Shown piece after piece: positions 1 through 7,088 of a stretch of DNA of 21,682 nucleotides. This stretch comes from CAZPMO01 sp964587515 (GTDB taxonomy: Bacteria; Pseudomonadota; Alphaproteobacteria; MPNO01), in assembly GCA_964587515.1 (NCBI GenBank), contig CAZPMO010000074.1:1-21682 (forward strand), written 5' to 3'. Made by a program: the position numbers and the translations under genes. The notes below the pieces were generated by a model. It made no database searches, was not told where the DNA came from, and saw nothing but the letters and a program-made list of their open reading frames with translations. Numbering within the stretch: position 1 is the first letter of the stretch; each line of letters begins with the position of its first letter.

Positions 1-508
1 TAGGATATGTGGCGTAGAGGAAAGCGAGTCCGGTCAGCGCCGGGTTCAGGAAATTCATGCCGGCGCCGCCGAACACCTCTTTCGCGACCACCACCCCGAA
101 CGACATGCCGAGCGCGACCTGCCACAGCGGCACCGTCGGCGGCAGGCTGAGCGCGAAGAGCAGCGCGATCACCAGGATGCCGGGGCTACGCGCGCGGCCC
201 CGCATGGCCGCGAACAACCGCTCCCAGAATTCCCCGACGATGACGGCCACCGCCAGCACCGGCAGGAAATAGAGACCGCCATGCCACAGATTGGCCCACG
301 GGCTGGATGGATCGTGGCCGATGGCGAGCGCGCCGATAAGCGCGCCGCGCCAGCCCGGCACCGTGACGATGCCGAGCTTCGCCATGGCGAGGTTTGCCTG
401 ATAACCGGTATTCAGGAACGCCATAACGACGCACGGCGCCAGCGCCACGATGACGCAGTTCATCGCATGTTGGACGGTCATGGTATCGCGTAGATGCGGC
501 CCCGCCAT
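1..508 (-). CDS. nqrB: Na+-translocating NADH:quinone reductase subunit B, partial (left edge)
   Basis: Membrane subunit of the Na+-pumping NADH:quinone oxidoreductase. Only the first 169 or so residues are present; the gene continues beyond base 1. Translating the minus strand from ATG at 508 gives an N-terminus with HLRDTM, a hydrophobic segment around residues 17-38, further hydrophobic segments around 78-92 and 108-140, and the family signature GGAGMNFLNPALTG near residues 147-160. The start codon overlaps the nqrA stop (TGATG), and a strong GAAGGAGG lies a few bases upstream, so translation is probably coupled to nqrA. The covalent FMN threonine of NqrB lies further on and is outside the window. 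Compared with Vibrio-type NqrB as I remember it, the roughly 50 residues before the HVRD-like motif are absent. RnfD is the main alternative, but a full NqrA immediately upstream argues for NqrB. Confidence 0.9.
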   Translation of the reverse strand, partial: MAGPHLRDTMTVQHAMNCVIVALAPCVVMAFLNTGYQANLAMAKLGIVTVPGWRGALIGALAIGHDPSSPWANLWHGGLYFLPVLAVAVIVGEFWERLFAAMRGRARSPGILVIALLFALSLPPTVPLWQVALGMSFGVVVAKEVFGGAGMNFLNPALTGLAFLYATYP

Positions 509-1845
509 CACCCCTCCTTCTCGACGCGCTCGAGGCAGGTTCGCAATAATGCGCCGTAATCCTGCTTGGAAGGACACACGAAGGAACAAAGCGCGAGGTC
601 TTCCTCGACCAGTTCGAGACACCCCAGCGCCTGGGCCGTGGCGGTATCGCCGACCATCAGGGCGCGCACAAGCTGCGTCGGCAGAATGTCGAGCGGCATG
701 ACGCGCTCCAACCCGCCGAGCGGCAGCAGCGGCGCGGCGCGGCCGTGCGGGTCGGTGGTGAACGGGAATTTCTTTCGCCGCGCGGCGCCGGATGCGGCGA
801 GGCTGTAAGTGGTGAAGGCTTTGTTCGACGGTCCATCGCCCAGCGCAGCGACCTGGTGGTGAAAACGCCCGAGGAAAGCTTCCGCGCCGCGCGCGTGACG
901 GCCGGACAGCACCGAACCCGAGATCACCCGGCAGGGGAAATCGTGCAGCCCATCCCGCGTCAGATCACCGAGGGAAGCGCCGAGCCGCGTGCGCACCAGC
1001 CGCGGCCGAACCACCCCCGGACCCGCGAGCGACACCACACGCTCCACCGCCAACCGGCCCGTGACGAAAAGCCGGCCGATCGCGATGACGTCCTGATAGC
1101 CGAGATGCCACACGGTTTTTCCGGCGGCGACAGGATCGAGGTAATGAATATGGGTGCCGACCAGACCGGCGGGATGGGGACCGGAGAAGGCAACCCCGGA
1201 AACATTTTCCGCCGCCACGTCCGGCATAGGGGTCCCCGGCGCATGGCAGACGAAGACCGGCCCGTCGGTCAGACGCGCGATCACCGCGAGCCCGTCGGCG
1301 AAGGCTTCGCGCGCGGCCGGGATAACCACATCGGCGTCAGGCGCGAGCGGGTCTGTATCCATCGCCGTCACGAAGATCGAAGACGGGGCGGCGGTGGGAT
1401 CGGCAATATTGCCGTAGGGCCGCGTGCGGATCGCCGTCCACAGCCCGGAGGCCAGCAGCATTTCGACCGCGCGAGCGCGGTCGAGACCGGGCAAGGCGTC
1501 CCGCGCCACCGTATCGAACGCCTGCCCGTCCTCGCCGGAGAGCTCGACCACCACGGACAGAAGCGCACGTCGCGCGCCCCGGTTGATGCGCCGCACCACC
1601 CCCGCGCCGGGCGCGGTGAAGACGATTTCCGGACGACGGCGGTCGGCGAACAGGGCTTGGCCCAAGCGTACCGTATCGCCCTCTTCGACCCGCAAGGTGA
1701 AATGAACGCCGCTATAATCGCCGCCCAACAACGCGACCGAGGAGACCGCCGGGCCGTCCTCGATCACCTGTTCGGGCGCGCCCGCGATCGGGAGATCGAG
1801 CCCCTTGACGATCCGTATCGGCGCGGTTGGGACGCCGCGCGCCAT
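508..1845 (-). CDS. nqrA: Na+-translocating NADH:quinone reductase subunit A
   Basis: Soluble cytoplasmic subunit of the Na+-NQR complex, which couples NADH oxidation and ubiquinone reduction to Na+ export. The 445-residue product is close to the usual length of about 447. The N-terminus has GLDLPIAGAPEQ and then a biotinyl-lipoyl-like region with the pattern VxEGDxVxxGQxLF and FTAPGAGVVRRINRGARR. The C-terminal part has ERVMPLDILPTQLVRALMVGD and DLALCSFVCPSKQDYG, all typical of NqrA, and ends in the family-like VEKEG. I chose ATG 1845 over an upstream in-frame ATG at 1932 because family homology begins here and AAGG (in ACAAGGTAACC) sits about 8 bases upstream. The downstream nqrB start overlaps the stop codon. 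The gene is divergent from the VOC gene across a 155 bp region carrying an inverted repeat whose proximal arm covers this ribosome binding site. Confidence 0.95.
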   Translation of the reverse strand: MARGVPTAPIRIVKGLDLPIAGAPEQVIEDGPAVSSVALLGGDYSGVHFTLRVEEGDTVRLGQALFADRRRPEIVFTAPGAGVVRRINRGARRALLSVVVELSGEDGQAFDTVARDALPGLDRARAVEMLLASGLWTAIRTRPYGNIADPTAAPSSIFVTAMDTDPLAPDADVVIPAAREAFADGLAVIARLTDGPVFVCHAPGTPMPDVAAENVSGVAFSGPHPAGLVGTHIHYLDPVAAGKTVWHLGYQDVIAIGRLFVTGRLAVERVVSLAGPGVVRPRLVRTRLGASLGDLTRDGLHDFPCRVISGSVLSGRHARGAEAFLGRFHHQVAALGDGPSNKAFTTYSLAASGAARRKKFPFTTDPHGRAAPLLPLGGLERVMPLDILPTQLVRALMVGDTATAQALGCLELVEEDLALCSFVCPSKQDYGALLRTCLERVEKEG

Positions 1846-1852
1846 ATGGTTA

Positions 1853-1934
1853 CCTTGTTTCGCGTCCAATGGCCGGCGCCGCCCCTTTGATATTCTGATC
1901 CAGTGAAAGCCTATGCCGAGGCGGCGAAACAAGG
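1853..1934. repeat. 11 bp perfect inverted repeat in the nqrA-VOC divergent region
   Basis: CCTTGTTTCGC at 1853-1863 and its exact reverse complement GCGAAACAAGG at 1924-1934 are separated by 60 bp. The left arm covers the ribosome binding site of nqrA. The spacing suits two half-sites bound by a looping regulator, or a long-loop mRNA hairpin; neither is proven. The rest of the 155 bp region (1846-2000) should hold the promoters of both divergent genes, but I could not assign clear -35/-10 boxes. Confidence 0.5.
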
Positions 1935-1947
1935 CAAGTGGGCCTTG
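1930..1947. promoter_or_regulatory. Short dyad upstream of the VOC gene
   Basis: CAAGGC at 1930-1935 and GCCTTG at 1942-1947 form a 6 bp inverted repeat with a 6-base spacer. An alternative pairing in the same place is GGCAAG 1933-1938 with CTTGCC 1944-1949. It overlaps the right arm of the larger inverted repeat and lies about 55 bp upstream of the VOC start codon. It could be an operator or a 5'UTR hairpin; no poly-T tract follows, so a terminator is unlikely. Confidence 0.3.
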
Positions 1948-2000
1948 CCCCGCCGTCGCGGGAATGCGAGCATCGGAAAAATGGATCGGAGAACAAGCCC

Positions 2001-2507
2001 ATGGCGACCAACCTGACCGACGACAAAGAGACCGGATCCGCGGCCCGCGCCGATCGGCCCGACCCGGACGCCGCGATCGTCAAATCACAGATGCTGTCGC
2101 ACGGCACGCTCGAATGCCACGACCTCGCCGTCTCTCGCCGGTTCTATGAAGAATTCCTGGGCCTGGAGACCGTGTTCCACGGCAATCGCACCATGCTGAT
2201 CCGCAAGGGCGGCTATTGGGGCGTGGTGTGCGTCAATCGCGGCGACAAGGTGCGCCCGATGGGCCCGCTGAACCATTGGGGGGTCGATCTCGCGTCCCGG
2301 GACCTGGTCGACGAGGCGCACGAGAACGCGCTGAAATACCAGGAAAAATACGGCATCCAGACGGTCAATCAGGCGCGCGACCAGCACGGCGTCTATTCGT
2401 TCTATCTCCAGGACTGCGACGGCAACTGGTGGGAAATTCAAAGCCTGCCGGAGCCCGAAATGTATGACCGGCTGTTCGAACGCGGCGACCAGGGCGAATT
2501 GCCCTAA
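2001..2507 (+). CDS. VOC-superfamily metalloenzyme (glyoxalase/extradiol-dioxygenase fold)
   Basis: A 168-residue single-domain vicinal-oxygen-chelate protein. Predicted metal ligands fit the His-His-Glu pattern: H34 in LSHGTLEC, H92 in LNHWGVDL and E145 in DGNWWEIQS. YSFYLQDCDGNWWEI is a classic C-terminal VOC motif. VOC proteins include extradiol dioxygenases, glyoxalases, epimerases and resistance proteins. Because a ring-hydroxylating dioxygenase lies next door, a ring-cleavage or related aromatic role is a reasonable guess, although classical type I extradiol enzymes have two VOC modules. About 30 polar residues precede the fold. I chose ATG 2001 because GGAG lies about 10 bases upstream; an upstream in-frame ATG at 1938 would add 21 unconserved-looking residues. 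The gene is convergent with the RHO beta gene, and its TAA lies inside a tandem 12 bp duplication. Confidence 0.8.
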   Translation: MATNLTDDKETGSAARADRPDPDAAIVKSQMLSHGTLECHDLAVSRRFYEEFLGLETVFHGNRTMLIRKGGYWGVVCVNRGDKVRPMGPLNHWGVDLASRDLVDEAHENALKYQEKYGIQTVNQARDQHGVYSFYLQDCDGNWWEIQSLPEPEMYDRLFERGDQGELP

Positions 2508-2525
2508 AACGGACCCTAAAACGGA
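2502..2525. repeat. Tandem 12 bp duplication spanning two convergent stop codons
   Basis: CCCTAAAACGGA occurs twice in direct succession, at 2502-2513 and 2514-2525. The first copy contains the TAA (2505-2507) that ends the VOC gene. The second contains CTA (2516-2518), which is the TAG stop of the minus-strand RHO beta gene and part of its terminal codons. The duplication therefore separates the two stop codons. Confidence 0.85.
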
Positions 2526-3004
2526 ATTGCGAAGCGCAGGTGGCCGCGCGTCTGATCGGCGTTCAGCAGATCGACCCGCTTGGAGGCGATGCGGAAGCCT
2601 TCTTCGCCGTCGCGTAGCCGCCAGGTCGCGCGCCCGGAGAACCATCGCTGCTCCTCGCGCCGATATTCGACAAACAGCAAATAGGCCGTCGCCGTAACCT
2701 CGCCGCCCGTATCATCGTCCACGCCGACATTGGTGAGGTGGTGATTGGTGCGCGCTTTGGGCCATTCCTGCGGCGCGAGATCACGCTCCAGCCGGTCCAT
2801 GCGCATGCGCAACAGCTCGACCGTCTCATAGAACAGCGAGACATGGTCCTTGGGGCTTTCCTGTTGCCACGCCGACGGCACCCAATATTCCGCGTCGGCG
2901 TCGAACAGCGCCAGCCATTCGTCCCAGCGCCGCTCGTCGAGCAGCCGCGCCTCATGGAAAAGGAATGTCTGGACGGCGTGCCAGCGCTCGACGGAGGTGC
3001 TCAT
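2516..3004 (-). CDS. Aromatic-ring-hydroxylating dioxygenase beta subunit
   Basis: Small structural subunit of a Rieske non-haem-iron oxygenase, 162 residues, the usual size for this SnoaL/NTF2-like fold. Family features include the N-terminal helix with FLFHEARLLDERRWDEWLALFDADAEYWVP, the middle ELLRMRMDRLERD, TNHHLTNVGV, and the C-terminal YRREEQRWFSGRATWRLRD followed by IASKRVDLLNADQ. Beta subunits stabilise the alpha3beta3 hexamer and normally carry no cofactor. The ATG lies 1 base after the stop of the alpha gene, so the two are one translational unit, alpha first. The end is convergent with the VOC gene, 8 bases away, inside the 12 bp duplication. The substrate cannot be assigned from this subunit. 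Confidence 0.93.
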   Translation of the reverse strand: MSTSVERWHAVQTFLFHEARLLDERRWDEWLALFDADAEYWVPSAWQQESPKDHVSLFYETVELLRMRMDRLERDLAPQEWPKARTNHHLTNVGVDDDTGGEVTATAYLLFVEYRREEQRWFSGRATWRLRDGEEGFRIASKRVDLLNADQTRGHLRFAIPF

Positions 3005-3005
3005 A

Positions 3006-4364
3006 TCAGGTCCCGCCCATATAGTCGGCCCAGGCGCGATGCTGGTTGCGCATGGCCACCTCGTTGGTGCCCTCGCCGCTGACGCCGCCCTCGAAATCCG
3101 CCTCGTTTTCGAGGCCGCGCGACCAGTCGATCCACGCCGATGAACCGCTGGCCATCATTTGCTGAATGCGTTCGAAAACCTCGTGGTCATCGGTGGTGAC
3201 GATGGAAGACGGCGAATTGTTGGTGTTCACCATCCGCACCGAGGCCTCGAACATTTCATCGGGCGCACCGCCCAGACGAAAAATATGGCCGTGCTGTTCG
3301 GTGCAATCGACGGCGGTCGGATGCAGCATGCGTATCTGCGCGAGACGGGAGTTCACGAACAAATTCGGGTAGACGATGGTGTTGTGACGGTTGAAAGCGA
3401 GGATTTCATCGGCGCGACCCTGGCCGTGACGCGCGATCATGATATCGCGGTATCGCGCCTGCAAGGCGCGCCATCCACCTTCGTCCGGGGCGGGAAGCGC
3501 GGTTTCTTTCACCGCGTCCTCGTCGATCGACTTGGTAAGAAAGCCGCCCATCCAGCAATGGCCGCGCGGCAGCGCCTTGATCCTGAGATCGTCCCATTCG
3601 CCGAAACTCAGCCCGTTCGCCTTTACCGTATCCCATTCGATCGAGGGTTCGGCGCCGCCGTGATCGACCCGGTCGGCGGCGTCCACGGCGCTGTTGTGGA
3701 GAATACGCGGATGCAACAGGTCTATGGAGTTTTCTATTTGAAGCTTCCAGTTGCCGCGAAACCGTTGAACCGTGGTGCCGCCGGCCATTTCCACCGTGCC
3801 GTCGGGCGCGCGATCGACGAAATTGTCGAAGGCGGCGCGCACATCCGCGCCGAGGAAGGTCTCGAGATCCTCGCCTTCCGACGCCTGGCACCCGAAGATG
3901 AACCCGCGATAGCTCGCGATCCGCGCCACGGCTTCGAGGCCGAGCGATGCGGCGCGTTGTTCGAACGCCGCCTCATACCCCTTGTGCATGGGCACCGTTT
4001 CCAGCGAGCCGTCGGTGCGAAAGGTCCAGGCGTGATAGGGGCATTCGAAACGCGCCGTATTGCCCGACGGCGCCGCGCAAACCTCCGCGCCGCGATGGCT
4101 GCAGCGGTTATGAAAGGCATGAATTTCGCCGTCGTCGTGGCGTGCGACGATGATGCGATTGCGCCCCATGCGGGTGGTGAAGAAATCGCCCGGGCGTTTC
4201 AGCTGGCTCTCATGACCGAGCCACAGCCAGGCGCGGCCGTATATCCGCGCGAGTTCCATCTCGTACACCGCGGGATCGATATAGATACGCCGATGCACCC
4301 GGCCCCGGCCGACGAGGGCGCTGAGATCTTCGGACTTCCCGGGCACTGCTTCACTCCGAACCAT
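3006..4364 (-). CDS. Rieske ring-hydroxylating dioxygenase alpha subunit (first system)
   Basis: Catalytic subunit that adds oxygen to an aromatic ring, fed electrons through a ferredoxin and reductase not found here. It has 452 residues. The Rieske [2Fe-2S] site is complete: C88 and H90 (NRCSHRGAE), C108 and H111 (FECPYHAWTF). The mononuclear iron site is visible as D215-x2-H218-x4-H223 in ENSIDLLHPRILH; the third ligand is probably D392 or D393 in TTDDHEVFERIQ. The overall architecture (N-terminal Rieske domain, C-terminal catalytic domain) and length fit the benzoate/cumate/biphenyl-type alpha subunits, but I cannot place the substrate. The ATG has only a weak GGAT upstream. It is followed after 1 base by the beta gene and is divergent from the isochorismatase-family gene across 82 bp. 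It is clearly different from the second alpha subunit at 10273, so this is not a recent duplication. Confidence 0.95.
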   Translation of the reverse strand: MVRSEAVPGKSEDLSALVGRGRVHRRIYIDPAVYEMELARIYGRAWLWLGHESQLKRPGDFFTTRMGRNRIIVARHDDGEIHAFHNRCSHRGAEVCAAPSGNTARFECPYHAWTFRTDGSLETVPMHKGYEAAFEQRAASLGLEAVARIASYRGFIFGCQASEGEDLETFLGADVRAAFDNFVDRAPDGTVEMAGGTTVQRFRGNWKLQIENSIDLLHPRILHNSAVDAADRVDHGGAEPSIEWDTVKANGLSFGEWDDLRIKALPRGHCWMGGFLTKSIDEDAVKETALPAPDEGGWRALQARYRDIMIARHGQGRADEILAFNRHNTIVYPNLFVNSRLAQIRMLHPTAVDCTEQHGHIFRLGGAPDEMFEASVRMVNTNNSPSSIVTTDDHEVFERIQQMMASGSSAWIDWSRGLENEADFEGGVSGEGTNEVAMRNQHRAWADYMGGT

Positions 4365-4446
4365 TTTCGATGATCCAATATAACGCGCTAGCCGCCTTCC
4401 CCCAATCGGCGCGAGTCCCTAAAATCCAGGGTCGAAGGAGAACAGC

Positions 4447-5157
4447 ATGCATCAGGTTTCGATCCGTCAGCATATCATCGATCGCGTCGTCGCCCGCAGG
4501 GGCGATGTGCATTGGTTCACCGAGCTCGACCCCAAAAAGACGGCGCTGCTGGTCATCGACATGCAGAACACGTTCTGCCGGCCCGGCGCGCCCGGCGAGG
4601 TGGCGACCTCGCGCGATATCGTACCGGCGATCAATGATTTCGCCGCCTCGTTGCGAACACTCGGCGTTCCTGTGTTCTGGGTGCTGCACGCCAACAACCA
4701 TATCGACGGGCGCAGCGACTGGGAGGTTTTCTTCTCTCACGTGGTGCGAAACGATGAGGTCCGCACCGCCATGGTTGAAAGCCTCGCGCCCGAGACCCAG
4801 AAGGTCTGGGAGGAGCTTACGGTCGAACCCGGAGACACGGTGCTGTTCAAGAACCGCTACAGCGCCCTCGCCCACGGCGCATCGACGCTGGAACGCACGC
4901 TGCGCAGCCTCGGCATCGACACGGTGATGGTGGCCGGGACCAAGACCAATGTGTGCTGCGATTCGACGGCGCGCGACGCGATGATGCTCGATTTCAAATC
5001 GGTGATGGTGTCCGATTGCTGCGCCGCGCTGTCCGACGACGAACATCTCGCGGCGCTGGAGACGTTCATCCAGCAGTTCGGCGACGTGATGACGTCCGAA
5101 GAGGCCATGGCGCGCCTGAACAAGGGTCTGTCCAACGCGGCGCGGCGCTATACCTGA
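4447..5157 (+). CDS. Isochorismatase-family cysteine hydrolase
   Basis: A 236-residue hydrolase of the isochorismatase-like fold, a family that includes isochorismatases, N-carbamoylsarcosine amidases, nicotinamidases and maleamate amidohydrolases. The catalytic triad is clear: D38 in LLVIDMQNTFC, K135 in LFKNRYSAL and C170 in GTKTNVCCDSTARDA, with a second cysteine immediately after. The cis-peptide region before the nucleophile and the STARDAMM helix are typical. An excellent GAAGGAG at 4434-4440 lies 6 bases before the ATG. In a catabolic context, cleavage of an amide, carbamoyl or N-formyl-type intermediate is plausible (compare maleamate amidohydrolase in nicotinate degradation); this is inference. 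It is divergent from RHO alpha. It converges with the Ldh-family gene 6 bases away, and both stops lie in one palindrome. Confidence 0.92.
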   Translation: MHQVSIRQHIIDRVVARRGDVHWFTELDPKKTALLVIDMQNTFCRPGAPGEVATSRDIVPAINDFAASLRTLGVPVFWVLHANNHIDGRSDWEVFFSHVVRNDEVRTAMVESLAPETQKVWEELTVEPGDTVLFKNRYSALAHGASTLERTLRSLGIDTVMVAGTKTNVCCDSTARDAMMLDFKSVMVSDCCAALSDDEHLAALETFIQQFGDVMTSEEAMARLNKGLSNAARRYT

Positions 5158-5167
5158 CCGCGGTCAG
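5154..5167. repeat. Perfect 14 bp palindrome containing both convergent stop codons
   Basis: CTGACCGCGGTCAG is its own reverse complement. The plus-strand TGA at 5155-5157 ends the isochorismatase-family gene and the mirrored TCA at 5164-5166 is the TGA of the minus-strand Ldh-family gene. There is no loop or poly-T, so a classical intrinsic terminator is unlikely; a protein site or a chance junction are the alternatives. Confidence 0.8.
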
Positions 5168-6213
5168 CCGAGACCGTCGATACCGAGATCGGTGGCCAGC
5201 GCCTCCAGGGTTCCGGAAAGCGCTTCGTGGATGGGAATTCCGTCGGTGCCGCGCGCTATGCGCGCCCGGTGCGCGCGCTCACCGGGCATGCGCACCTCGT
5301 CGAAACCGGGCAAGGTGGGCGACGCCCGCATGTCGCGCACCACCTCATCGACGTTGCGCTTGAACGCCTCGACATCGCCGAACGCCTCGATCGAGATGGC
5401 GACGATGAACTGGCCAGTGTTGGTGGCAGACGCGGAGTCGGCGTTGAAATCGATCACGTCTTTTCCGAACGCGGCCCCATTGAGGGTGCCGGCCAGCAGC
5501 CCGAAGATCAGCGACAGCCCGGCGCCCTTCGGACCGCCGATCGGCAGCAGGAACCCTTCGTCGGCGCGGTTGGGATCGGTCAGCGGCTTGCCTTCGCGGT
5601 CGATCATCCAGCCTTCCGGCATGGTCTCGCCGCGCTGCGCCGCGGTCTTGACCTTGCCGTAGGCCGCGACCGTGGTCGCCATGTCGAGCACGATGGGCGG
5701 TTCTTCGAGCGCCGGCACGGAAACCGCGATGGGGTTGGTGCTGAGCAGCATTTCCATGCCGCCCCAGGGCGGCAGATGGTTGGCGCTGCCGACCGCGACA
5801 TAGAGCCCGATCATGTCGGCCTCAAGCGCCATGTTGGAATAGAGCGCCGCCGGTCCCGCGTGGTTGCTGTGCCGCGCCCCCACCCATGCGACGCCCGACT
5901 CCCTCGCCTTTTCGACCGCGTGCCGGGCGGCGTATCGCATAACCAGATGGCCCATGCCGTTATCGCCGTCGACCAGCGCCATACCGCTTTTCTCCTGCGC
6001 GATCCGGATTTCGGGACGCACATTGACGCCGCCGGCGCGAATGCGGCGGACATATTGCGGCAACCGGAAGATACCGTGCCCGTCGGCGCCCTCGAGGTCC
6101 GCCCGCGCCATCAGCTCGGCGACGATGCGCGCGTCCTGGTCGGGCATATCGACCGCGACAAAGGCGCGGGCGATGAAATCCTCGAGCTGGCCCACCGGAT
6201 AACGCCGCGTCAT
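5164..6213 (-). CDS. Ldh/malate-dehydrogenase type-2 family NAD(P)H oxidoreductase
   Basis: A 349-residue member of the Ldh family (malate/L-lactate/ureidoglycolate dehydrogenase, delta1-piperideine-2-carboxylate reductase and relatives), which interconverts 2-hydroxy or 2-amino acids and 2-keto or imino acids with NAD(P). This fold is distinct from the Rossmann dehydrogenases. Visible family signatures are ADLEGADGHGIFRLPQY with H46, the motif RHSNHAGPAA with H115 and H118, STNPIAVSVP, VLDMATTVAAYGK, and GGPKGAGLSL. ATG 6213 has AGGGAGA about 8 bases upstream. The cupin gene lies upstream on the same strand across a 124 bp gap, so both may share transcription. The preceding 124 bp (6214-6337) holds no other gene I can support. 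It could reduce a keto-acid product of ring degradation, but the family alone does not fix the substrate. Confidence 0.9.
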   Translation of the reverse strand: MTRRYPVGQLEDFIARAFVAVDMPDQDARIVAELMARADLEGADGHGIFRLPQYVRRIRAGGVNVRPEIRIAQEKSGMALVDGDNGMGHLVMRYAARHAVEKARESGVAWVGARHSNHAGPAALYSNMALEADMIGLYVAVGSANHLPPWGGMEMLLSTNPIAVSVPALEEPPIVLDMATTVAAYGKVKTAAQRGETMPEGWMIDREGKPLTDPNRADEGFLLPIGGPKGAGLSLIFGLLAGTLNGAAFGKDVIDFNADSASATNTGQFIVAISIEAFGDVEAFKRNVDEVVRDMRASPTLPGFDEVRMPGERAHRARIARGTDGIPIHEALSGTLEALATDLGIDGLG

Positions 6214-6337
6214 CGTGTTTCTCCCTGTTGTCAGTCGCCGGGCGGCATGTTTGCATTCCCGCTATTGCGCGGCAACCGAAACGGAGGATCGACGAGGAAC
6301 GCCGCGCCGCCGATGCGCCGAAGATGAATTGCAGCAG

Positions 6338-6754
6338 TTAGGTCGTCACCCGGTCGTCTTCCGACAGATGGGCGACCGTCTTGCCGGTCTCGCTGAACGT
6401 GCGGGTCACGTGGTCGGTCGCATAAATCCAGAGGATTTCCAGCGGCCCGTCGCCGATATTGATGAAACGGTGCGACTTGCCTTGCGGGATATAGGCCGTG
6501 TCATGGCGCTTCACCGGCCTGGATTCCTCGCCCTCGACCTCGCATAGCGCCTCGCCCTCCATGATCGTGACCTGTTCGTCGCAGTTATGAGTGTGGAACG
6601 GCACTTTCTTGCCGATCGGAAAACGCGTCAGCCCGGAGGTGAATTGCACGGCGCCGCCGCAGAGCTCGTTGCCGACCAGCAGCGTCGTGACGACGCCGTC
6701 GCCGCGCGCGAATACCGGCGCGTCGTCCAAGGGGGTGATAGTTGGTTTGACCAT
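6338..6754 (-). CDS. Small single-domain cupin protein
   Basis: A 138-residue cupin with both consensus motifs. Motif 1 is G48-x5-H54-x-H56-x3-E60-x6-G (in the stretch beginning GKKVPFHTHN), giving the usual metal ligands. Motif 2 is PQGKSHRFIN with the fourth ligand H95; the glycine that normally begins motif 2 is replaced by H84. A bound divalent metal is therefore likely. Small cupins can be dioxygenases, isomerases or sensors. Gentisate dioxygenases, which could be expected in this context, are two-domain proteins more than twice this length, so that assignment is not supported. GGAG lies 7 bases before the ATG. The gene is 30 bp downstream of the GIY-YIG gene and upstream of the Ldh-family gene, all on the minus strand. 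Confidence 0.85.
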   Translation of the reverse strand: MVKPTITPLDDAPVFARGDGVVTTLLVGNELCGGAVQFTSGLTRFPIGKKVPFHTHNCDEQVTIMEGEALCEVEGEESRPVKRHDTAYIPQGKSHRFINIGDGPLEILWIYATDHVTRTFSETGKTVAHLSEDDRVTT

Positions 6755-6784
6755 GATTTTCTCCGATCGGTGGCGTAACTCAGC

Positions 6785-7042
6785 TTAACCCAACGCCGAC
6801 TGCTCGACGAGGTCCTTGCGAAAACGGCGGTCGCGCTTGAGATGCCATTCCCGGCTCATGGCATCGGCCCGCGTCGGATAGCGCTCCGCATAGAGAAGCT
6901 CCCATTGCCGCCCGCGCGTCGAGCGCGCCCCGGTGCCGGCGTTATGCGCATCGAGACGCCGCGCGAGATCGGTGGTCCAGCCCACATAGGTGCGCGCGCC
7001 GCCCTTGCCAACGCTGCCCAGCACATAGACGAAATTCGTCAT
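6785..7042 (-). CDS. GIY-YIG domain protein (UPF0213/YhbQ type)
   Basis: A small stand-alone GIY-YIG nuclease-fold protein, 85 residues from the ATG at 7042. The core is VYVL then TYVGWTTDLARRLDAHN, with the YVG element at residues 19-21, conserved R29, H33, and the putative catalytic E65 in SREWHLKR. Proteins of this size are widespread in bacteria and act on DNA or nucleic-acid intermediates; precise roles are mostly unsettled. Two earlier in-frame ATGs exist at 7060 and 7078. I prefer 7042 because the fold begins there, but none of the three has a convincing ribosome binding site. It has no apparent link to aromatic metabolism and is divergent from the alpha/beta hydrolase gene across about 100 bp. 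Confidence 0.82.
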   Translation of the reverse strand: MTNFVYVLGSVGKGGARTYVGWTTDLARRLDAHNAGTGARSTRGRQWELLYAERYPTRADAMSREWHLKRDRRFRKDLVEQSALG

Positions 7043-7088
7043 GGGATTTTCGATAACCATCCGTCTTCGGTTTAGCACGGCGGGGAAA

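Noticed and set aside
745..1890. A 381-codon plus-strand open frame opposite nqrA
   Set aside because: NqrA is unmistakable on the minus strand; the opposite frame is a compositional artefact.
3159..4373. A 404-codon plus-strand open frame opposite the first RHO alpha subunit
   Set aside because: The Rieske and iron-binding motifs are on the minus strand; the shadow has none.
4420..4425. TAAAAT as a -10 box for the isochorismatase-family gene
   Set aside because: No -35-like sequence at the right distance, and it would leave very little leader before the ribosome binding site.
6338..6754. Gentisate 1,2-dioxygenase
   Set aside because: Only 138 residues and one cupin domain, whereas gentisate dioxygenases are bicupins of well over 300 residues.
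6785..7042. GIY-YIG protein as a homing endonuclease or sign of a mobile element
   Set aside because: It is a tiny stand-alone YhbQ-type protein with no intron, intein, flanking repeats or mobile-element genes.
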